Positions 62,817 through 64,000 of a DNA stretch of 64,000 bases are shown here, in pieces. The notes beneath the pieces are model-generated. The model worked only from the letters and a program-made list of their open reading frames with translations. It had not been told where the DNA came from and ran no database searches. The position numbers were made by a program, and so were the translations under genes. How positions within the stretch are numbered: the first letter of the stretch is position 1; each line of letters begins with the position of its first letter. The stretch is from Mesorhizobium sp. M2D.F.Ca.ET.226.01.1.1 (GTDB lineage Bacteria; Pseudomonadota; Alphaproteobacteria; Rhizobiales; Rhizobiaceae), in assembly GCF_004022705.2 (NCBI RefSeq), contig NZ_RZOY02000007.1:186001-250000 (forward strand), in the 5' to 3' direction.

Positions 62817-63791
62817 ATGACCCGCACCATCGTCGCCTCGGCAACCCGAGAAATCGTCATCGGCTTCGATCAGCCCTTCTGCGTGATCGGCGAACGCATC
62901 AACCCGACCGGCCGCAAGAAGCTGGCCGCCGAAATGGTGGCTGGCAATTTCGAGACCGTCATCAAGGACGCGCTGGAACAGGCCGCCTGCGGCGCCACCA
63001 TGCTGGACGTCAATGCCGGCGTCACCGCCGTCGACCCCAACGCTACCGAGCCGGCGCTGCTGGTGCAGACGCTGGAGATCGTGCAGGGCCTGGTCGACCT
63101 GCCACTCTCGATCGACTCATCCGTCACCGCCGCGATCGAGGCGGCGCTGAAGGTCGCCAAGGGCCGCCCGCTGGTCAACTCCGTCACCGGCGAGGAAGAA
63201 AAGCTCGAGGCCATCCTGCCGCTGGTCAAGAAATACAACGTCCCGGTTGTTGCCATCTCCAATGACGAGACCGGCATCTCGATGGACCCGGACGTCCGCT
63301 TCGCCGTCGCCAAGAAGATCGTCGAGCGCTGCGCCGACCACGGCATTCCTTCGCATGACGTCGTCGTCGACCCGCTGGTCATGCCGATCGGCGCGCTGGG
63401 CGATGCTGGCCACCAGGTGTTCGCGCTGCTGCGCCGCCTGCGTGAGGAGCTCAAGGTCAACACCACCTGCGGCCTCTCCAACATCTCCTTCGGCCTGCCG
63501 CACCGCCACGGCATCAACGCCGCCTTCATCCCGATGGTGATCGGCGCCGGCATGACGAGCGCCATCATGAACCCGGTGCGTCCGCAGGAAATGGAAGCCG
63601 TGCGCGGCGCCAATGTGCTCAACGGCACCGACGAGAACTGCACCAACTGGATCCGCACCTACAAGGACTACAAGCCGGCCGAAGGCGGCCACGCGGTCGC
63701 TGCTCCGGTTGCGGTGACCGCGCCAGGCGACGGCGCTGCCGCCGGCGGCCGCCGCCGCGGCGGTCGCGAAGCCCGCATGGCGAGGGGATAA
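62817..63791 (+). CDS. Methyltetrahydrofolate:corrinoid methyltransferase (MtrH/MtgA type)
   Basis: 324 residues with site GGAGAGA. Pterin-binding TIM barrel of the MetH/AcsE family: VIGERINPTGRKK at the start, MLDVNAGV, PLSIDSS, NSVTGEE and GLSNISFGLPHR. The reaction moves the methyl from the methylated corrinoid protein to tetrahydrofolate. The C-terminus is an Arg/Gly tail (GGRRRGGREARMARG, residues about 309-324). It has its own palindrome-containing promoter, separate from metF by 138 bp. Confidence 0.9.
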   Translation: MTRTIVASATREIVIGFDQPFCVIGERINPTGRKKLAAEMVAGNFETVIKDALEQAACGATMLDVNAGVTAVDPNATEPALLVQTLEIVQGLVDLPLSIDSSVTAAIEAALKVAKGRPLVNSVTGEEEKLEAILPLVKKYNVPVVAISNDETGISMDPDVRFAVAKKIVERCADHGIPSHDVVVDPLVMPIGALGDAGHQVFALLRRLREELKVNTTCGLSNISFGLPHRHGINAAFIPMVIGAGMTSAIMNPVRPQEMEAVRGANVLNGTDENCTNWIRTYKDYKPAEGGHAVAAPVAVTAPGDGAAAGGRRRGGREARMARG

Positions 63792-63826
63792 GCGCGCAAT
63801 CGTGAGCCGCATCGCAAACAGCGCTG

Positions 63827-63855
63827 GTCCGATCGCATCGTGGATGCGGTCGGAC
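63827..63855. terminator. Terminator-like hairpin after the MtrH-type gene
   Basis: Inverted repeat GTCCGATCGCATC / GATGCGGTCGGAC (12 of 13 pairs plus one wobble) with a 3-base loop, between convergent genes; no strong T-run. Confidence 0.5.
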
Positions 63856-63870
63856 AGCTCTGCTTTGCGT

Positions 63871-64000
63871 TCAGGCCGCGCCCAATATGGCGTCGAACAG
63901 CGCCATGCCCGCCCACGATCCGAAAATGCCCGTGACGCCGCCGACGATGAAATCATCATCATAGGCGGGCCAATATGCATGCAGCGCCAAGGTTCCGACG
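63871..64000 (-). CDS. 3' end of a gene truncated by the window edge
   Basis: The last 42 codons of a minus-strand gene whose start is beyond 64000. The visible part is glycine/alanine-rich and hydrophobic (TGIFGSWAGMALFDAIL at the end), so probably the end of a small membrane protein. No family can be named. It is convergent with the MtrH-type gene. Confidence 0.55.
   Translation of the reverse strand, partial: VGTLALHAYWPAYDDDFIVGGVTGIFGSWAGMALFDAILGAA

Overview
The window looks like chromosomal DNA of a Mesorhizobium-type alphaproteobacterium (Hyphomicrobiales). The grounds are high GC content, an acpXL–fabF2XL–fabF1XL–adh2XL–lpxXL cluster for the very-long-chain fatty acid of rhizobial lipid A, a putA/putR pair with an Lrp-type regulator, and several copies of short palindromic intergenic repeats of the kind scattered through rhizobial genomes. 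No tRNA, rRNA, CRISPR array, phage or insertion sequence was recognised. Species assignment is inference.

Layout. 1-4117: proline catabolism (putA, cut by the left edge, and divergent putR). 4114-10658: a di-heme peroxidase lipoprotein with a FixH/YtkA-like partner, a PfkB sugar kinase, aldose epimerase, succinate-semialdehyde dehydrogenase and an AEC carrier. 10821-16548: a phosphatase and the lipid A very-long-chain fatty acid operon. 16674-24242: an L,D-transpeptidase, an M20 hydrolase with a complete peptide/opine-type ABC transporter, and a TerB-like protein. 24347-36337: a TSUP permease, an AraC regulator, small enzymes, cobQ coupled to a DddL-like cupin, acyl-CoA dehydrogenase/mmsB, a candidate structured RNA, an aminotransferase and a prolyl oligopeptidase.

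36343-49677: an MFS transporter divergent from a first MttB-family methyltransferase, which is followed by an FAD/GcvT demethylating dehydrogenase. Then come a glycosyltransferase, a DddP-type M24 protein, an orphan PhnD-like binding protein, a desaturase, an XRE regulator with DUF1989, and a betaine-type homocysteine methyltransferase. 49688-53755: a sigma factor with a membrane vWA partner, and a dienelactone hydrolase.

53860-63791 is the most unusual part. It holds a second non-pyrrolysine MttB, a QueG/MMACHC-like Fe-S protein, a corrinoid protein, a DUF1638 protein, a PF13769 small protein, a MetV-like Fe-S protein, MetF and an MtrH-type methyl-THF:corrinoid methyltransferase. Together these form an almost complete corrinoid route moving methyl groups from a quaternary amine to tetrahydrofolate, in an organism expected to be aerobic. 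The betaine-type methyltransferase gene (48646) and the mtrH-like gene (62817) each carry a near-perfect 22-bp palindrome just upstream, so they are probably co-regulated with the methionine/SAH cycle. Four of the methyl-transfer enzymes also carry Arg/Gly-rich terminal tails. The working model is: methylated amine (betaine-like; the true substrate is unknown) -> MttB -> corrinoid protein -> MtrH-like -> methyl-THF -> MetV/MetF -> methylene-THF. The FAD/GcvT enzyme would remove further methyl groups, and the homocysteine methyltransferase would send part of the flux to methionine.
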